Shown here piece after piece: positions 37,792 to 48,008 of a stretch of 64,000 nucleotides of DNA. How positions within the stretch are numbered: position 1 is the first letter of the stretch; each line of letters opens with the position of its first letter. This DNA comes from an uncultured Jannaschia sp. (GTDB lineage Bacteria > Pseudomonadota > Alphaproteobacteria > Rhodobacterales > Rhodobacteraceae): NCBI RefSeq assembly GCF_947503795.1, contig NZ_CANNEZ010000001.1, forward strand, positions 1,293,001-1,357,000, read 5' to 3'. The notes beneath the pieces are model-generated. The model saw only the letters and a program-made list of their open reading frames with translations, was not told where the DNA came from and searched no databases. The position numbers and the translations under genes are program-made.

Positions 37792-38481
37792 TCAGTAGCT
37801 GCGGATCAGGCCGACCAGCCGTCCCTGGATGCGCACCTGATCTTCGCGCAGAAGGCGCGTCTCGTAGGCCGGGTTCGCCGCTTCGAGCGCGATCATGCCC
37901 TTCTGGCGGCGGTAGCGCTTGAGCGTCGCCTCGTGGCCATCGACCAGCGCGACCACGATCTCGCCGTTGTCGGCCGAGGACTGCTCGCGGATCACGACGA
38001 CGTCGCCGTCGTTGATGCCCGCGTCGATCATCGAGTCGCCCTTGACCTCCAGCGCGTAATGGTCCCCGCCCCGGTCGAGCATCTGGCCCGGCACGGCGAC
38101 GTGGTGCGACACCTCGCTGATCGCCTCGATCGGGACACCGGCGGCGATCCGGCCCATCACCGGCACATCAGAGGCATCGACTTGCACGGGGCGGGCGGCG
38201 GGGGGCGTGGACTGCGGACGGTCGCCTTCGATCACACGGGGCACGAAGCCAGACGCCGCGGCCAGATCGTCCGGCAGGCGCGTGATCTCGATCGCACGGG
38301 CGCGGTGGGCGAGGCGGCGGATGAAGCCCCGCTCCTCGAGTGCGGTGATGAGGCGGTGAATCCCCGATTTCGATCGCAGGTCCAGCGCATCCTTCATCTC
38401 GTCGAAGGAGGGCGGTACGCCATCGCGCTGCACGCGCTTGTGGATGAAGGCCAGGAGGTCGCGCTGTTTCCGCGTGAGCAT
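37792..38481 (-). CDS. lexA: LexA repressor
   Basis: A 229-residue SOS repressor. The winged helix-turn-helix occupies residues 1-65 ([37 protein letters not shown]). The RecA-stimulated self-cleavage site is Ala114-Gly115 in RIAAGVP, and the Ser-Lys dyad is Ser150 ([11 protein letters not shown]) and Lys188 ([11 protein letters not shown]). The C-terminus RLVGLIRSY is typical. ATG 38481 is preferred, with AGGA 8 bases upstream; a TTG at 38511 is in frame but less likely. A LexA box lies 40 bases upstream, giving autoregulation. It follows moeA on the same strand with a 99-base gap. Confidence 0.97.
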   Translation of the reverse strand: MLTRKQRDLLAFIHKRVQRDGVPPSFDEMKDALDLRSKSGIHRLITALEERGFIRRLAHRARAIEITRLPDDLAAASGFVPRVIEGDRPQSTPPAARPVQVDASDVPVMGRIAAGVPIEAISEVSHHVAVPGQMLDRGGDHYALEVKGDSMIDAGINDGDVVVIREQSSADNGEIVVALVDGHEATLKRYRRQKGMIALEAANPAYETRLLREDQVRIQGRLVGLIRSY

Positions 38482-38520
38482 GGTTCGATCCTGTGTTGTG
38501 AACTCGGTCAATCCCCATTC

Positions 38521-38535
38521 GTTCTAGAAAGGTTC
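38521..38535 (-). promoter_or_regulatory. LexA box GTTC-N7-GTTC upstream of lexA
   Basis: GTTCTAGAAAGGTTC is an exact match to the alphaproteobacterial LexA consensus GTTC-N7-GTTC established in Rhodobacter, between the moeA stop and the lexA start. Confidence 0.85.
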
Positions 38536-38580
38536 CGGTTTTGTGTCAACGCCGCGTTCCCGTTCCGTCCACAGGTGCGG

Positions 38581-39756
38581 TCAATGGGGGAAGGGGATCG
38601 CGGTCACGACATCGCCCGCAGCCCGTGCCGGGTCGCCGGGCGGGCGCAGCACGAGGATGTCGCTTCGGGCGAGGACGCCGAGGAGGGAGCTGTCTTGGCG
38701 CAGATCGACGGCGCATGTGCCGTCGCCGAGATCGCGCGCACGCATGTAGTGTTGGCGCGGACCGTTCTCCTGAATCGGGCCCGCGAGACGCCGCTCGATC
38801 GTTCGCATGGTCGGATCGAGGCCCAGCATCAGGCGGATCGTCGGGAGGATGAAGATCACGCCGCAAACCATTGCCGATACGGGATTTCCCGGCAGACCGA
38901 TCAGGGTCGAATTGTTCAGGCGCCCGGCCAGGAGCGGCTTTCCCGGCCGCATCGCCACCTTGTGGAACGCGAGGTCGAGGCCGGCCGTCCCGGCGGTCTG
39001 CGCGATCAGGTCGTGATCGCCGACCGACGCGCCGCCGATGGTCACGATGAGGTCGGCCCCGCGCGCGAGGTCGAAGGCCGTCGCGAGGCTCTCGGGCGTG
39101 TCGCGGGCGAAGGGCAGGATGCGCGGGATTGCGCCGTGCGCGCCAAGCATCGCGGCCAATCCATATCCATTGCTGGCCACGATCTCGCCCGGCGCAAGGT
39201 CCCGACCCGGTGCGCTGAGTTCGTCGCCCGTCATGAGGATTGTCACGTCGGGCCGCTTGGCGCATGGCAGAACGCCGTGGCCCATCGATGCCGCAAGCGC
39301 GATATCCCGGCTTCCGAGGCGGCGCGGCTCGAGTATGAACCCGGCCTCGAAATCGCCGCCCGCCGGTCGGATATACCGACTGGGGTCCGGCGCATCGCCG
39401 AGCGTGATCCGGTCGCCGTCGCGGGTCACGTCTTCCTGGATGATGACGCGGGACGCGCCCTCGGGCACGACAGCGCCGGTGAAGATGCGCACCGCTTCGC
39501 CGGCGCGGACAGCCCCCGTGAAGGGTCGTCCCGCCGCGGCCTCGCCGATGACCCGGAAGCTGTCGCCGGGCGCGGAATCGGGTTGGGTCACGGCGTAGCC
39601 ATCCATGGCGGAGGCGGCGAAGGGGGGCTGTGCGTGCCGGGCAGCGATCGGACGCGCCAGCACGCGGCCCATCGCATCGGCGAGGGCGACCTCCTCGACC
39701 GGCATCGGCGTTACGAGCGACAGCAGGCGCGCGGTCGCGTCCTCGACGCGGATCAC
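38581..39756 (-). CDS. moeA: Molybdopterin molybdenumtransferase MoeA
   Basis: A 391-residue enzyme that inserts molybdate into adenylylated molybdopterin. Visible are the N-terminal MDGYAV region ([12 protein letters not shown]), the [16 protein letters not shown] loop, [12 protein letters not shown], the MoCF-domain [11 protein letters not shown] and the [10 protein letters not shown] motif. The start is GTG 39756, overlapping the moaC stop by 4 bases (GTGA). It ends the trpG-trpD-trpC-moaC-moeA chain, all tightly overlapped, so it is co-transcribed with tryptophan genes. That arrangement is common in Rhodobacterales. Confidence 0.96.
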   Translation of the reverse strand: MIRVEDATARLLSLVTPMPVEEVALADAMGRVLARPIAARHAQPPFAASAMDGYAVTQPDSAPGDSFRVIGEAAAGRPFTGAVRAGEAVRIFTGAVVPEGASRVIIQEDVTRDGDRITLGDAPDPSRYIRPAGGDFEAGFILEPRRLGSRDIALAASMGHGVLPCAKRPDVTILMTGDELSAPGRDLAPGEIVASNGYGLAAMLGAHGAIPRILPFARDTPESLATAFDLARGADLIVTIGGASVGDHDLIAQTAGTAGLDLAFHKVAMRPGKPLLAGRLNNSTLIGLPGNPVSAMVCGVIFILPTIRLMLGLDPTMRTIERRLAGPIQENGPRQHYMRARDLGDGTCAVDLRQDSSLLGVLARSDILVLRPPGDPARAAGDVVTAIPFPH

Positions 39757-40235
39757 GAAGCGGGGGCCGTCCAGGGCCCGGACTTGCCGCCGGTCTTCGA
39801 CAACAGGCGAATGCCTCCGATGGTCATGTCCTTCTGGATCGCCTTGGCCATGTCGTAGATCGTGAGGCACGCCGTCGAGACCGCCGTCAGCGCCTCCATC
39901 TCGACGCCGGTGGGCCCGCGCGTCGCGACCGTGGCGGTCACCACGAGGCCGGGCAGCGCCTCGTCCGGTACGATCTCGATCGCCACCCGCGCGATGGACA
40001 GGGGATGGCAGAGCGGGATCAGATCCGACGTGCGCTTGGCTCCCATGATTCCGGCCAGCCGGGCGGTCCCGATCACGTCGCCCTTGTCGGCGGTGCCGGA
40101 CAGGATCATCGCCAGCGTCGCGTCGGACATGGTGACCCGGCCCTCGGCCACGGCGACGCGATCGGTGTCGGCCTTGCCCGAGACGTCGACCATATGCGCG
40201 GCCCCCGACTCGTCGAAATGGGTGAGCCCGGTCAT
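39753..40235 (-). CDS. moaC: Cyclic pyranopterin monophosphate synthase MoaC
   Basis: A 160-residue enzyme that completes conversion of GTP to cyclic pyranopterin monophosphate with MoaA in molybdenum cofactor synthesis. Recognisable motifs are [33 protein letters not shown] (active-site His) and [20 protein letters not shown], and the C-terminal KTGGKSG. ATG 40235 overlaps the trpC stop by 4 bases; its own stop overlaps the moeA start. Confidence 0.97.
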   Translation of the reverse strand: MTGLTHFDESGAAHMVDVSGKADTDRVAVAEGRVTMSDATLAMILSGTADKGDVIGTARLAGIMGAKRTSDLIPLCHPLSIARVAIEIVPDEALPGLVVTATVATRGPTGVEMEALTAVSTACLTIYDMAKAIQKDMTIGGIRLLSKTGGKSGPWTAPAS

Positions 40236-41044
40236 CGCTGCGCCGTCAGAGGGTTCGCCAATAACGTGGCCGTCGCCTGGGCGACATCCTCGTGACGCAT
40301 CAGGCTTTCGCCGATCAGGAAGCATCGCGCGCCGTGACGGGCCATGTCCTCGAGATCCGAGGGATTGGACAGCCCGGATTCCGAAACGAGGAGGCAGTCC
40401 TCCGGAGCCCGCCGCGCGAGGTCGCGGGTCGTGGCGAGATCGGTCTCGAAGGTATTGAGATTGCGGTTGTTCACGCCCAGCAATCGCGAGGTCAGACGGT
40501 CCGCGCGCTCGAGCTCGGCGCGGTCATGCACCTCGATCAGCGCGTCCATGCCCCATTCGGTCGCGGCCGCTTCCAGCTCGGCCGCTTGCGCGTCCGAGAC
40601 CGAGGCCATGATGATCAGGATGCAGTCGGCCCCGAGCGCGCGGCTTTCGGGCACCTGCCACGGGTCGTAGAGGAAATCCTTGCGCAGCACCGGAAGGTCC
40701 ACCGCCTCGCGCGCGGCCACCAGATAGGCCTCGTCGCCCTGGAAAGACGGCGCATCGGTCAGCACCGAGAGGCAGGTCGCCCCGCCCGCGGCATAGGCCG
40801 CGGCCAGGGCCGGCGGATCGAAATCGGCGCGGATCAGGCCCTTGGACGGGCTGGCCTTCTTGATCTCGGCGATGAGACCGTAGCCCTGGATGGACGCCTG
40901 CTGCAGGGCCGCGGCGAAGGGTCGGACGGCCGGGGCGGCGCGAGCGGCGTCCTCGATGTCGGACTGGTCGCGCTCGGCCTTGCGGGCGGCGATCTCCTCG
41001 AGCTTGTAGGCCTTGATGCGGTCGAGGATCGTGGGCGTGCTCAT
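40232..41044 (-). CDS. trpC: Indole-3-glycerol phosphate synthase
   Basis: A 270-residue TIM-barrel enzyme of tryptophan synthesis that closes the indole ring. Characteristic segments are [17 protein letters not shown] at the N-terminus, [16 protein letters not shown] (catalytic Lys), [31 protein letters not shown] and LVSESGLS. It is a single-domain TrpC, without the fused TrpF of E. coli. ATGA overlaps join it to trpD upstream and moaC downstream. Confidence 0.98.
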   Translation of the reverse strand: MSTPTILDRIKAYKLEEIAARKAERDQSDIEDAARAAPAVRPFAAALQQASIQGYGLIAEIKKASPSKGLIRADFDPPALAAAYAAGGATCLSVLTDAPSFQGDEAYLVAAREAVDLPVLRKDFLYDPWQVPESRALGADCILIIMASVSDAQAAELEAAATEWGMDALIEVHDRAELERADRLTSRLLGVNNRNLNTFETDLATTRDLARRAPEDCLLVSESGLSNPSDLEDMARHGARCFLIGESLMRHEDVAQATATLLANPLTAQR

Positions 41045-42060
41045 CGCGCGGCCTCCGTGGTGAAGGCGGCCAGCGCGTCGATCTTCGCGCGCGCGGCCCC
41101 GCTGTCGATAGACGTCGCGGCGAGCGCCGCGCCCTCGGGCAGGTCGGCGGCACGTCCCGCGACGACGAGGGCCGCCGCGGCGTTCAGAAGGACCGCGTCG
41201 CGATAGGCCGAGGCGTCGCCATCCATCAGGCCGCGGAAGGCGCGCGCGTTCTCGGCCGGGTCGCCCCCCTCGATGGCCGAGAAGGGGTGCGTCGGCAGCC
41301 CCGCGTCATCGGGCGTGATCTCGTATTCGGTCACGGTTCCGTCTTTCAGCGCGGCGACGGATGTGGGCCCCGCGATGGAGATCTCGTCCGTGCCGTCAGA
41401 GCCGTGGACGAGCCACGCCGCCTCGGATCCGAGCGCGCCCAGCACCTCGGCCATCGGGCGGATAAGGTGGGGGGCGTAGGCGCCGGTCAGCTGGCGGCGC
41501 ACCCCTGCGGGGTTCGTGAGCGGCCCGAGGATGTTGAACACGGTGCGGGTGCCCAGCTCACCGCGCACGGGCATGACGTGGCGCGTCGCGGGATGGTGCA
41601 TCGGCGCCATCATGAAACAGATGCCGCAGGATTCCAGTGCCTTTTCAGCCACCTGCGCGCCGACGTTCACCTCGACCCCCATCTGGGTCAGAACGTCGGC
41701 GGCCCCGGATTTCGAGCTGAGGTTGCGGTTGCCGTGTTTGGCCACGGGCACGCCCGCGCCGGCGACGACGAAGGCCGTGGCGGTCGAGATGTTGAGCGTG
41801 CCCTTGCCGTCGCCGCCGGTGCCGACGATGTCCATCGCGCCCTCGGGGGCGGCGACACGGTTCATGCGGGCGCGCATGGCGGCGGCGGCGGCGGCAATCT
41901 CGTCCACGGTCTCGCCGCGGGTGCGCAGCGCCATGAGGAAGCCGCCGATCTGCGCCGGCGTGGCCGCGCCGTCGAAGAAGGTGGCGAAGGCGCGCTCGGC
42001 CTCCTCGCGGGTCAGGGCGCGATCGGGCGCCGCGTCGAGCAGGGGCTTCAGGTCGCTCAT
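41041..42060 (-). CDS. trpD: Anthranilate phosphoribosyltransferase
   Basis: A 339-residue enzyme that transfers phosphoribosyl to anthranilate. The PRPP site is [20 protein letters not shown] and the [19 protein letters not shown] loop is intact; the anthranilate region includes MMAPMHHPA and [11 protein letters not shown]. Length is normal. ATG 42060 overlaps the trpG stop, and its stop overlaps trpC. Confidence 0.98.
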   Translation of the reverse strand: MSDLKPLLDAAPDRALTREEAERAFATFFDGAATPAQIGGFLMALRTRGETVDEIAAAAAAMRARMNRVAAPEGAMDIVGTGGDGKGTLNISTATAFVVAGAGVPVAKHGNRNLSSKSGAADVLTQMGVEVNVGAQVAEKALESCGICFMMAPMHHPATRHVMPVRGELGTRTVFNILGPLTNPAGVRRQLTGAYAPHLIRPMAEVLGALGSEAAWLVHGSDGTDEISIAGPTSVAALKDGTVTEYEITPDDAGLPTHPFSAIEGGDPAENARAFRGLMDGDASAYRDAVLLNAAAALVVAGRAADLPEGAALAATSIDSGAARAKIDALAAFTTEAAR

Positions 42061-42638
42061 GCCGGGACCGGCAGCAGGTCGAGGAAATTCCGCAGGAGCG
42101 CGTGGCCGTGTTCGGAGGCGATGCTCTCGGGGTGGAACTGCACCCCGTGGATCGGCTGGTCGCGGTGGCGCAGGCCCATGATCGTGCCCGAGGTCAGCTC
42201 GGCATTGACGACGAGCGTGTCGGGCAGCGTGTCGCGATCGACCACCAGCGAATGGTAGCGCGTGGCGTCGAATGCGTCCGAGAGGCCCGCGAAGACCCCC
42301 GTGCCGTCGTTGTGCATCCGGCCCGTCTTCCCGTGCACGATCTCGGGGGCGCGGACGACGCGTCCGCCGAAGGCCTGCCCGATGGCCTGATGCCCGAGGC
42401 AGACGCCCATCAGCGGGGTGCGCGTCTCGGCGCAGGCGGAGACCATGGCGAGGCAGATGCCCGCCTGGTCGGGATCGCAGGGTCCGGGCGACAGGAGCAC
42501 GCCCGCGGGGTTCAGCGCCATCGCGGCCTGGACGTCCATCGCGTCGTTGCGCACGACACGCACCTCGGTGCCCATCTCGGCGACGTAATGCACGAGGTTC
42601 CAGGTGAAACTGTCGTAATTGTCGATGAGCAGAAGCAA
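42057..42638 (-). CDS. trpG: Anthranilate synthase glutamine amidotransferase
   Basis: A 193-residue class I glutamine amidotransferase that supplies ammonia to TrpE. The nucleophile Cys lies in [17 protein letters not shown], and the His/Glu pair in [14 protein letters not shown]. The N-terminal [17 protein letters not shown] is diagnostic. The start codon is TTG at 42638, after GGGGAA, an uncommon start that may keep its level low. It heads the trpGDC-moaC-moeA chain; trpE is not in the window. No Trp-rich leader peptide is visible upstream. Confidence 0.95.
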   Translation of the reverse strand: MLLLIDNYDSFTWNLVHYVAEMGTEVRVVRNDAMDVQAAMALNPAGVLLSPGPCDPDQAGICLAMVSACAETRTPLMGVCLGHQAIGQAFGGRVVRAPEIVHGKTGRMHNDGTGVFAGLSDAFDATRYHSLVVDRDTLPDTLVVNAELTSGTIMGLRHRDQPIHGVQFHPESIASEHGHALLRNFLDLLPVPA

Positions 42639-42761
42639 GCCGTTCCCCTATTCCCGGTCGCCCTTGGGGGGTGTAACGCCCGTGGCCCGGCGCTATACAT
42701 GCCCAAGGCCCGGGGGCAGGGTCAAGGCGCGTTCCAGCGCCGATCGGGCAAAGGACAGGCA

Positions 42762-44261
42762 ATGTTGAAGGGTGTGCTGCTGGGATCGGTATCGGCTCTC
42801 GTCCTCTGGGGCGCGGTGCTGGCCGGGGTCTCGCTTCTGGTGACCGGATCGCCGACGGGACTGGCGGGAACGCCGCCGCAGGCGCCGGTGCTGCGCGACC
42901 AGGCCGAGACGGTGCCGGTGACGCCCGAGCCGCTGCCCGAGCGCGCGCCGTCCGCCCCCGCCGTCGAGACGGCCGATGCGGTCACGGACCAGACGTCTAC
43001 CGCCCGCGAGAGCGTGGCCGAGGATGTCGATCTGCCCGCCGGAAGCCAGTTCAACCGCCCGCGCGAGGATGGCGTCGTGGTGACGCCCGACGCGGCCCGG
43101 CCCGCGCGCCCCGATCCGGTGGCGGTCCAGCTGGGGCGGGGCGATGCCGCGACGGTCGCCCAGCCCCAGCTGGACACGGGCACCGCGGCCCAGCCCGAGA
43201 CGTCGGGCATCGCGGCCATGACCGCGCCGCCGGTCGCAGGCGAGGCGCCGGTGCTGCCCGGCTCGCCCTCCGAGACGCCGCCCCGAACCTTCCGCGAGGT
43301 GCCGATCGAGACCTCCGAGGGCGACGCGCCCGCGACCAATGACAGCATCCTGATCGAGATCGAGCCGGCGGCGGCCGAACCCGCCCCCGCCGTGGTGGAA
43401 ACCGCCCCCACGAACCCCATTACCGTCGTGCCCGAGGACGAGGTGGTCGACGCGCCCCGCGCCGAGACGCCCGAACCCGAGCCCGAGCCTGCCACCGACC
43501 CGATCGAGCCGCGCCGGATCGTGCTCGACAGCGAGCGCGCGGCGACCGAGCCCGTGGCCGAGCCCGAGGCGGAGGACGCCGCCCCGCGCCCCAACCTCGT
43601 CGTCCATGCCGCCGAGTTCGACAATCCCGAAGGCCTGCCGCTCTTCGGGGTGGTGATCGCGGTCGGACCGGACGATCCCGTGTCACAGGCCGACCTGATG
43701 GGCTTCGACTTCCCGGTGACCTTCGCGATCGACCCGGTGCGCCCCGACGCGGCCGACGTGGTTCGGCGGTTCCGGGCGCAGGGGTTCGAGGTGGTGATGC
43801 TGGCCGACGCGCTTCGACCCGGCGGCGCGGCGCAGGACATCGCGGTCGCGGTCGAGGGCGCGCTCGCCGTGATGCCCGAGGCAGTCGCGATCCTCGATCC
43901 GGCGACCGACGGGTTCGTGCGGGACCAGGCGGCGCTCTCGTCGATCCTGCCGGTTCTGGCCGAGGAGGGGATGGGGCTTCTGACCTATCCGGGCGGCCTG
44001 AATTCGGGCGTGGCTACCGCCGAGCGGGCCGGTGTGCCCGCGGCGATGTTCTACCGCGCGCTTGATGCCGAGGGGGAGCGGGCGACGGTCATCACCCGCT
44101 ATCTCGACCGCGCGACCTTCGAGGCGACGCGCGACGGGGCGGCGATCGTCATCGGACGCGCGCAGCAGGAGACCATCACGGCGCTTTACTCCTGGCGATT
44201 GGGCAGCCGGTCCGACCAGGTGGCCATCGCGCCGGTCAGCGCGATCCTCAGCGCCGAGTAA
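42762..44261 (+). CDS. Divergent polysaccharide deacetylase family protein
   Basis: A 499-residue membrane-anchored or secreted protein. A signal anchor lies at residues 5-27 ([20 protein letters not shown]). Residues 30-275 are a low-complexity Pro/Glu/Ala/Val linker (for example [17 protein letters not shown]). The C-terminal domain (about 278-495) is the divergent polysaccharide deacetylase fold of PF04748: [55 protein letters not shown]. The metal residues of true deacetylases are not evident. Family members are linked to envelope or division roles, and the long linker suggests reach across the periplasm. It diverges from trpG. Confidence 0.85.
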   Translation: MLKGVLLGSVSALVLWGAVLAGVSLLVTGSPTGLAGTPPQAPVLRDQAETVPVTPEPLPERAPSAPAVETADAVTDQTSTARESVAEDVDLPAGSQFNRPREDGVVVTPDAARPARPDPVAVQLGRGDAATVAQPQLDTGTAAQPETSGIAAMTAPPVAGEAPVLPGSPSETPPRTFREVPIETSEGDAPATNDSILIEIEPAAAEPAPAVVETAPTNPITVVPEDEVVDAPRAETPEPEPEPATDPIEPRRIVLDSERAATEPVAEPEAEDAAPRPNLVVHAAEFDNPEGLPLFGVVIAVGPDDPVSQADLMGFDFPVTFAIDPVRPDAADVVRRFRAQGFEVVMLADALRPGGAAQDIAVAVEGALAVMPEAVAILDPATDGFVRDQAALSSILPVLAEEGMGLLTYPGGLNSGVATAERAGVPAAMFYRALDAEGERATVITRYLDRATFEATRDGAAIVIGRAQQETITALYSWRLGSRSDQVAIAPVSAILSAE

Positions 44262-44264
44262 GGC

Positions 44265-45095
44265 TCAGAGGTCGGCTTCGGGCAGGTCGATCCGCGCGAC
44301 CTGCTGGGCGATGGGCTCGACCGACAGGGGATGCGTCTCGTGGATGTGGTCCGAAGGTGCGCCCAGCGCCTCCCAACGGCGGTTCTTGAAGATCTCGACC
44401 GCCGAGAAGCCGGCCTTGTAGCCCATCTTCGGCGATCCCGGCACCCAGTAGCCAAGATAGACGTAGGGCAACCCCGCCTCGCGGGCGACGTCGATATGGT
44501 CGAGGATGATCTGGGTGCCCAGGCTGTCGGCGGCGCAGGTCGGATCGTAGAAAGAATAGACCATCGACAGCCCGTCATCGAGCACATCGGTCAGGCAGAC
44601 GGCGCGCAGTTCGGGCGAACCGCCCGTATCGACGGCGCGGTCGTCCCAGTATTCGATGACGCGCGTGCGGATCGGCGTCTCCTCGATCATGGCGGCGAAC
44701 TCGAAGATATCCATGTCCGCCATGCCGCCATCGGCATGGCGCGCCTCGAGATAGGTGCGGAAGAGGGCGTATTGCGCCTCGGTCGCCCAGGGCGAGGTGA
44801 TCTCGCGGCGCAGATGAGCGTTGCGGCCCAAGGTCTTGCGCTGCGACCGGGACGGCTTGAACCGCTCGATCGCGATCCGCGCCGAGAGGCAGGCGGTGCA
44901 ATCGGCGCAGCTCGGACGGTAGAGCACGTTCTGGGAGCGCCGAAAGCCCTGCTTGGACAGCTTGTCGTTGAGGTCGGCCGCGTTCGAGCCCTGCAGGGCG
45001 GTGAACAGCTTCCGCTCGCGCCGCCCGTCGAGATAGGGGCACGCCTGAGGCGCCGTCACGTAGAACTGCGGCGTCAGCGGAAGGCTGTGGCGCAT
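44265..45095 (-). CDS. bpt: Arginyl/leucyl-tRNA-protein transferase (Bpt/Ate)
   Basis: A 276-residue N-end-rule transferase that adds Leu (Bpt) or Arg to N-terminal acidic residues of proteins. The conserved cysteine-rich N-terminus is [16 protein letters not shown], then [15 protein letters not shown]; the FSRSQRK-like [14 protein letters not shown], and the GNAT-like core [20 protein letters not shown], with [18 protein letters not shown] near the C-terminus. ClpS/ClpA, which use the product, are not in the window. It converges on the deacetylase-family gene with 3 bases between. Confidence 0.95.
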   Translation of the reverse strand: MRHSLPLTPQFYVTAPQACPYLDGRRERKLFTALQGSNAADLNDKLSKQGFRRSQNVLYRPSCADCTACLSARIAIERFKPSRSQRKTLGRNAHLRREITSPWATEAQYALFRTYLEARHADGGMADMDIFEFAAMIEETPIRTRVIEYWDDRAVDTGGSPELRAVCLTDVLDDGLSMVYSFYDPTCAADSLGTQIILDHIDVAREAGLPYVYLGYWVPGSPKMGYKAGFSAVEIFKNRRWEALGAPSDHIHETHPLSVEPIAQQVARIDLPEADL

Positions 45096-45164
45096 GGGTC
45101 GAAAATTAGCCGTCTGGTGAATGGGTCCGTCGCGAGCCTAGACGCACATGGGTGCAGGTCAACG

Positions 45165-45191
45165 GAAAAAAGGCCCCGCGGGCGGGGCCTT
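45165..45191 (-). terminator. Intrinsic terminator of the RDD gene
   Basis: On the minus strand AAGGCCCCGC pairs with GCGGGGCCTT (45191-45182 with 45179-45170), followed by a run of T residues (complement of the A-run at 45165-45171). It lies 22 bases past the RDD stop at 45214. Confidence 0.85.
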
Positions 45192-45213
45192 GCCGGTCAA
45201 ATGCCGTGCCGGA

Positions 45214-45663
45214 TCAGGACGGGCGATTGATCGCGGCGCTTCCGAGGACGAGATCGGTCAGGCCCTGGCGACGCCCGGTCACAAACATCGCCGCGATGCT
45301 GGCGAGGGCCGGTAGCACGAAGCTCATCGACGCGTAATAGCCCAGCACGTGGAGCATCGACTGCATTCCGTCGAACCGGTCGCCCGAGGGGCCGCGCAGC
45401 TCGATCCCCATGAGGCGCATGCCCCAGGTCGCCGATCCCGAGGCGAGCGTTCCGATCCGGTAGAGCGCGCCGATGGCGATGAAGGCGACGGGCCAGAGAA
45501 AGAACGCCAGCGTCAGCGTCAGGATGCCCGCCACGATCGTGAAGCCCGTGATGAGGGCGACGTCCACGATCCACGCGAGCGCCCGCTTCGCGAGCACGCC
45601 GTTGTAGAACTCGGGCTGATCGACGGGGTCGGGAAGGGCCGTTGTTGCGGTCAGATAGGTCAT
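45214..45663 (-). CDS. RDD-family membrane protein
   Basis: A 149-residue inner-membrane protein with the RDD domain: VLAKRALAWIVDVALITGF carries the conserved Arg and Asp, and the second helix region is TLAFFLWPVAFIAIGALYRIG, given in part. The loop SATWGMRLMGIEL is the other family landmark. Three to four hydrophobic segments. RDD proteins are mostly uncharacterised; some are implicated in ion transport or stress tolerance. It lies downstream of DUF2852 on the same strand with a 73-base gap. Confidence 0.88.
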   Translation of the reverse strand: MTYLTATTALPDPVDQPEFYNGVLAKRALAWIVDVALITGFTIVAGILTLTLAFFLWPVAFIAIGALYRIGTLASGSATWGMRLMGIELRGPSGDRFDGMQSMLHVLGYYASMSFVLPALASIAAMFVTGRRQGLTDLVLGSAAINRPS

Positions 45664-45736
45664 CGGTCGTCTCGGTCTCCGGTTGCGGGCGGGAAGGCGG
45701 GGCGCGCCGCCCCCGGGCGGGGGCGACGCGGTTGGT

Positions 45737-46165
45737 TCAGGCTTCGGTCGGCGCCGCGTCCGAGCTGTCGCGCTTGGAGCGCTCGTCCATGAACTGGTCG
45801 AACTCGGCCTTGTCCTTGGCCTCGCGCAGCCGCTGCAGAAACTCCTCGAAGGCGCTCTGCTCGTCTTCAAGGCGACGCAGCATGTCGGCCTTGTAGGTAT
45901 CGAAGGCGGCGTTGCCGGTGGACCGGGTCGCCATCATGCCGCGGGCGGCGCGACGGGCGTTGCAGGTCATCGAATTGCGGCCGGAAAACATGCGCTTGCT
46001 CCAGATCATGTAGGCGAGGAAGGCGAGGCCCACGGGCCAGAAGAAGATGAAGCCGAGGATCATGGCGGCGATCCAGGCCCCCTTTCCACGGGCGTCGAGC
46101 CAACCTTCGGTGCGGGAAAGCCAGGAACCGGAAGCGGGGCCGGCATAGGCGGGGGCGGGGGTCAT
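45737..46165 (-). CDS. DUF2852 membrane protein
   Basis: A 142-residue protein of the DUF2852 family, found in alphaproteobacteria. One membrane segment at about residues 31-54 (WIAAMILGFIFFWPVGLAFL), then SKRMFSGRNSMTC and a charged C-terminal coiled-coil-like region (LRRLEDEQSAFEEFLQRLRE) that would lie in the cytoplasm. ATG 46165 is preferred over 46171 because AGGAG is adjacent to the earlier codon but 6 bases from the later one. A perfect 19-bp palindrome lies just upstream. Function unknown. Confidence 0.85.
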   Translation of the reverse strand: MTPAPAYAGPASGSWLSRTEGWLDARGKGAWIAAMILGFIFFWPVGLAFLAYMIWSKRMFSGRNSMTCNARRAARGMMATRSTGNAAFDTYKADMLRRLEDEQSAFEEFLQRLREAKDKAEFDQFMDERSKRDSSDAAPTEA

Positions 46166-46185
46166 CAGCATCTCCTGTTCAAGTC

Positions 46186-46204
46186 ATGTGAATGTGTTTC
46201 ACAT
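46186..46204. promoter_or_regulatory. 19-bp perfect palindrome ATGTGAA-N5-TTCACAT
   Basis: Arms at 46186-46192 and 46198-46204, starting 21 bases before the DUF2852 start codon at 46165 and overlapping where its promoter or leader should be. Such a site close to the ribosome site usually marks repression. It resembles a CRP-like TGTGA/TCACA pair but with a 7-base rather than 6-base spacer. The adjoining 46205-46369 stretch is markedly AT-rich for this genome and without a gene. Confidence 0.55.
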
Positions 46205-46369
46205 TACAGGATGTGGGGTGGGGGTCGCCGGGCTGCAAGAGTTCACGAGCAAAAAAGTTAAGCCGGTTTACATGGTTTTTGGAAAACGTAATGATTTTAT
46301 AGGTTTGACTGGGCGATTACTCATTCGAGAACGGGAAAATCGGCGCAAATCCTCACCGGCGGACCAGCC

Positions 46370-47509
46370 TCAATAGCCGCGCCAGATCCACCCACCGCCG
46401 AAGATTCGGGGTCCATCGAGGTCGTAGAACACGCAGGCCTGTCCGGGCGATACCCCCTGTTCCGGCGCGAAGAGTTCGACTTCGGCCCGGTCTGGCCCCA
46501 GCGGCCGCAGCACCGCCTCGACCGGGGGTTTGGTCGAGCGCACCTTCACGCCGACATGCCACTCCGCCCGGCTCTCGAACGGCGCATCGCCCAACCAGTT
46601 GATCTCGCGCAGCGGCACGAGGCGGGTGGCCAGCGCGGATTTCGGGCCGACGACCACCTGACGCGTTTCGGGATCGAGGCGCACCACGTAGAGCGGCTCG
46701 GCCAACCCGCCGAGGCCCAGACCTTTCCGCTGACCGATGGTGTAGCGGATGACCCCGTCATGCCGCCCGAGCTCGGTGCCCGCCATGTCGACGATGGCGC
46801 CCGGCTCGGCACTGCCGGGCCGCAGCTTCTCGATCACTGCGGCGTAGTCGCCATCGGGCACGAAGCAGATATCCTGGCTGTCGGGCTTGTCGGCGACGGG
46901 CAGGCCGTACCGCTGCGCCAGCGCGCGGGTCGCCGCCTTGTCGGGCAGGTGGCCGAGCGGGAAGCGCAGGTAGTCGAGCTGCTCCTGCGTCGTCGAAAAG
47001 AGAAAATACGACTGATCGCGCACCGGATCGGCGGCGCGGTGCAATTCCGCGCCGTTGGGACCTGCGTGGCGTTGAATATAGTGACCCGTGGCCATGCAGT
47101 CGGCATCGAGATCCTTGGCTGTCTCGAGGAGGTCGCGGAATTTCACCCTCTCGTTGCAGCGGATGCACGGTACGGGGGTCGCGCCGCCGAGATAGGCGTC
47201 GGCGAACTCGTCGATCACGGCTTCACGGAACGTGTTCTCGTAATCGAGCACGTAGTGCGGAAACCCCATGGTTTCCGCGACGCGGCGCGCGTCATGGATG
47301 TCGCGCCCCGCACAGCAAGCCCCCTGTTTGGCCAGCGCCGCGCCATGGTCGTAGAGCTGCAGCGTCACGCCCACGACGTCGTAGCCTTCCTCGGCCAGTT
47401 GCGCGGCCACGACCGAGCTGTCGACGCCGCCGGACATGGCGACGACCACGCGGGTGTCGGCGGGTGCCTTGGCGATCCCGAGGGAATTGAGTGCGGCGTC
47501 GAGGGGCAT
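46370..47509 (-). CDS. mnmA: tRNA 2-thiouridylase MnmA
   Basis: A 379-residue ATP-dependent enzyme that thiolates U34 of tRNA(Lys, Glu, Gln). The P-loop is [18 protein letters not shown] at residues 21-38. Active-site cysteines are in [14 protein letters not shown] and [12 protein letters not shown]. The C-terminal barrel has [12 protein letters not shown] and [13 protein letters not shown] 47509 with GAGG upstream. Convergent and divergent neighbours (DUF2852, sciP) indicate its own transcript. Confidence 0.97.
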   Translation of the reverse strand: MPLDAALNSLGIAKAPADTRVVVAMSGGVDSSVVAAQLAEEGYDVVGVTLQLYDHGAALAKQGACCAGRDIHDARRVAETMGFPHYVLDYENTFREAVIDEFADAYLGGATPVPCIRCNERVKFRDLLETAKDLDADCMATGHYIQRHAGPNGAELHRAADPVRDQSYFLFSTTQEQLDYLRFPLGHLPDKAATRALAQRYGLPVADKPDSQDICFVPDGDYAAVIEKLRPGSAEPGAIVDMAGTELGRHDGVIRYTIGQRKGLGLGGLAEPLYVVRLDPETRQVVVGPKSALATRLVPLREINWLGDAPFESRAEWHVGVKVRSTKPPVEAVLRPLGPDRAEVELFAPEQGVSPGQACVFYDLDGPRIFGGGWIWRGY

Positions 47510-47635
47510 GTCGAACCTCGCTGGGGCGGAGATACGCCGCCGATATAGGAAAATGCGAGATATTCACAACCCGGCGGTTCACATCCGCTTAAGGCCCGCA
47601 CGGGCACTAACGAGGCGTTCACGATGGAGGACGCC

Positions 47636-47914
47636 ATGTATTTAAGGAAAGGGCAGGGGCCACATGTGGTCACGCTGCCGAACGGGACGCAGATGTCGCG
47701 CGCCGACCTGCCGCCCGCGGGTACGACCCGATGGGTGGCCCGCCGGAAGGAGGCCGTGGTGCGCGGCGTGCAGGCGGGCCTGCTCACGCTCGACGAGGCG
47801 ATCGGCCGCTACGAGCTGTCCGAGGAGGAGTTCGCGGGCTGGGAGGCGGCCATGTCGAACCACGGCACCGACGGGCTCAAGACCACTTTGACGCAACGGT
47901 ACCGCCAGGGGTGA
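47636..47914 (+). CDS. sciP: CtrA inhibitory protein SciP (DUF1153)
   Basis: A 92-residue helix-turn-helix protein of family DUF1153, which in Caulobacter binds CtrA and blocks its transcriptional activation in G1. Conserved segments are LPPAGTTRWVARRKEAVVRGV, GLLTLDEAIGRYELSEEEFAGW (helix-turn-helix) and the C-terminal GLKTTLTQRYRQ. ATG 47636 is preferred over 47624 because GGAGG sits 6-8 bases before it. It lies 94 bases upstream of ctrA on the same strand, the conserved arrangement in Rhodobacterales. Confidence 0.92.
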   Translation: MYLRKGQGPHVVTLPNGTQMSRADLPPAGTTRWVARRKEAVVRGVQAGLLTLDEAIGRYELSEEEFAGWEAAMSNHGTDGLKTTLTQRYRQG

Positions 47915-47928
47915 TCGGAGCGTCTGTG

Positions 47929-47988
47929 GATTCTTGACGCGGGTAACGATAAGTTAACCCTTTGGACGCAGGCTTAAGGTCATATACT
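47929..47988 (+). promoter_or_regulatory. ctrA promoter region: GANTC site, CtrA box, -10
   Basis: A GATTC (47929-47933, CcrM methylation site) is followed by TTGACG (47934-47939). A CtrA-type box GTAA-CGATAAG-TTAA lies at 47943-47957, one mismatch from TTAA-N7-TTAA. A likely promoter has TTTGGA (47961-47966) and TATACT (47983-47988) with 16 bases between, so the box sits just upstream of the -35, suiting activation. This mirrors the GANTC plus CtrA-box logic of the Caulobacter ctrA promoters. Confidence 0.65.
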
Positions 47989-48008
47989 GCATCCTCCCGG
48001 AGAGAGCC

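Noticed and set aside
42639-42761. Tryptophan attenuator leader before trpG
   Set aside because: Short frames in this gap contain no Trp codons and no terminator/antiterminator pair could be drawn.
46188-46376. 62-codon plus-strand frame in the AT-rich gap before mnmA
   Set aside because: It has no ribosome site, overlaps the palindrome of DUF2852 and the mnmA stop, and shows no motif.
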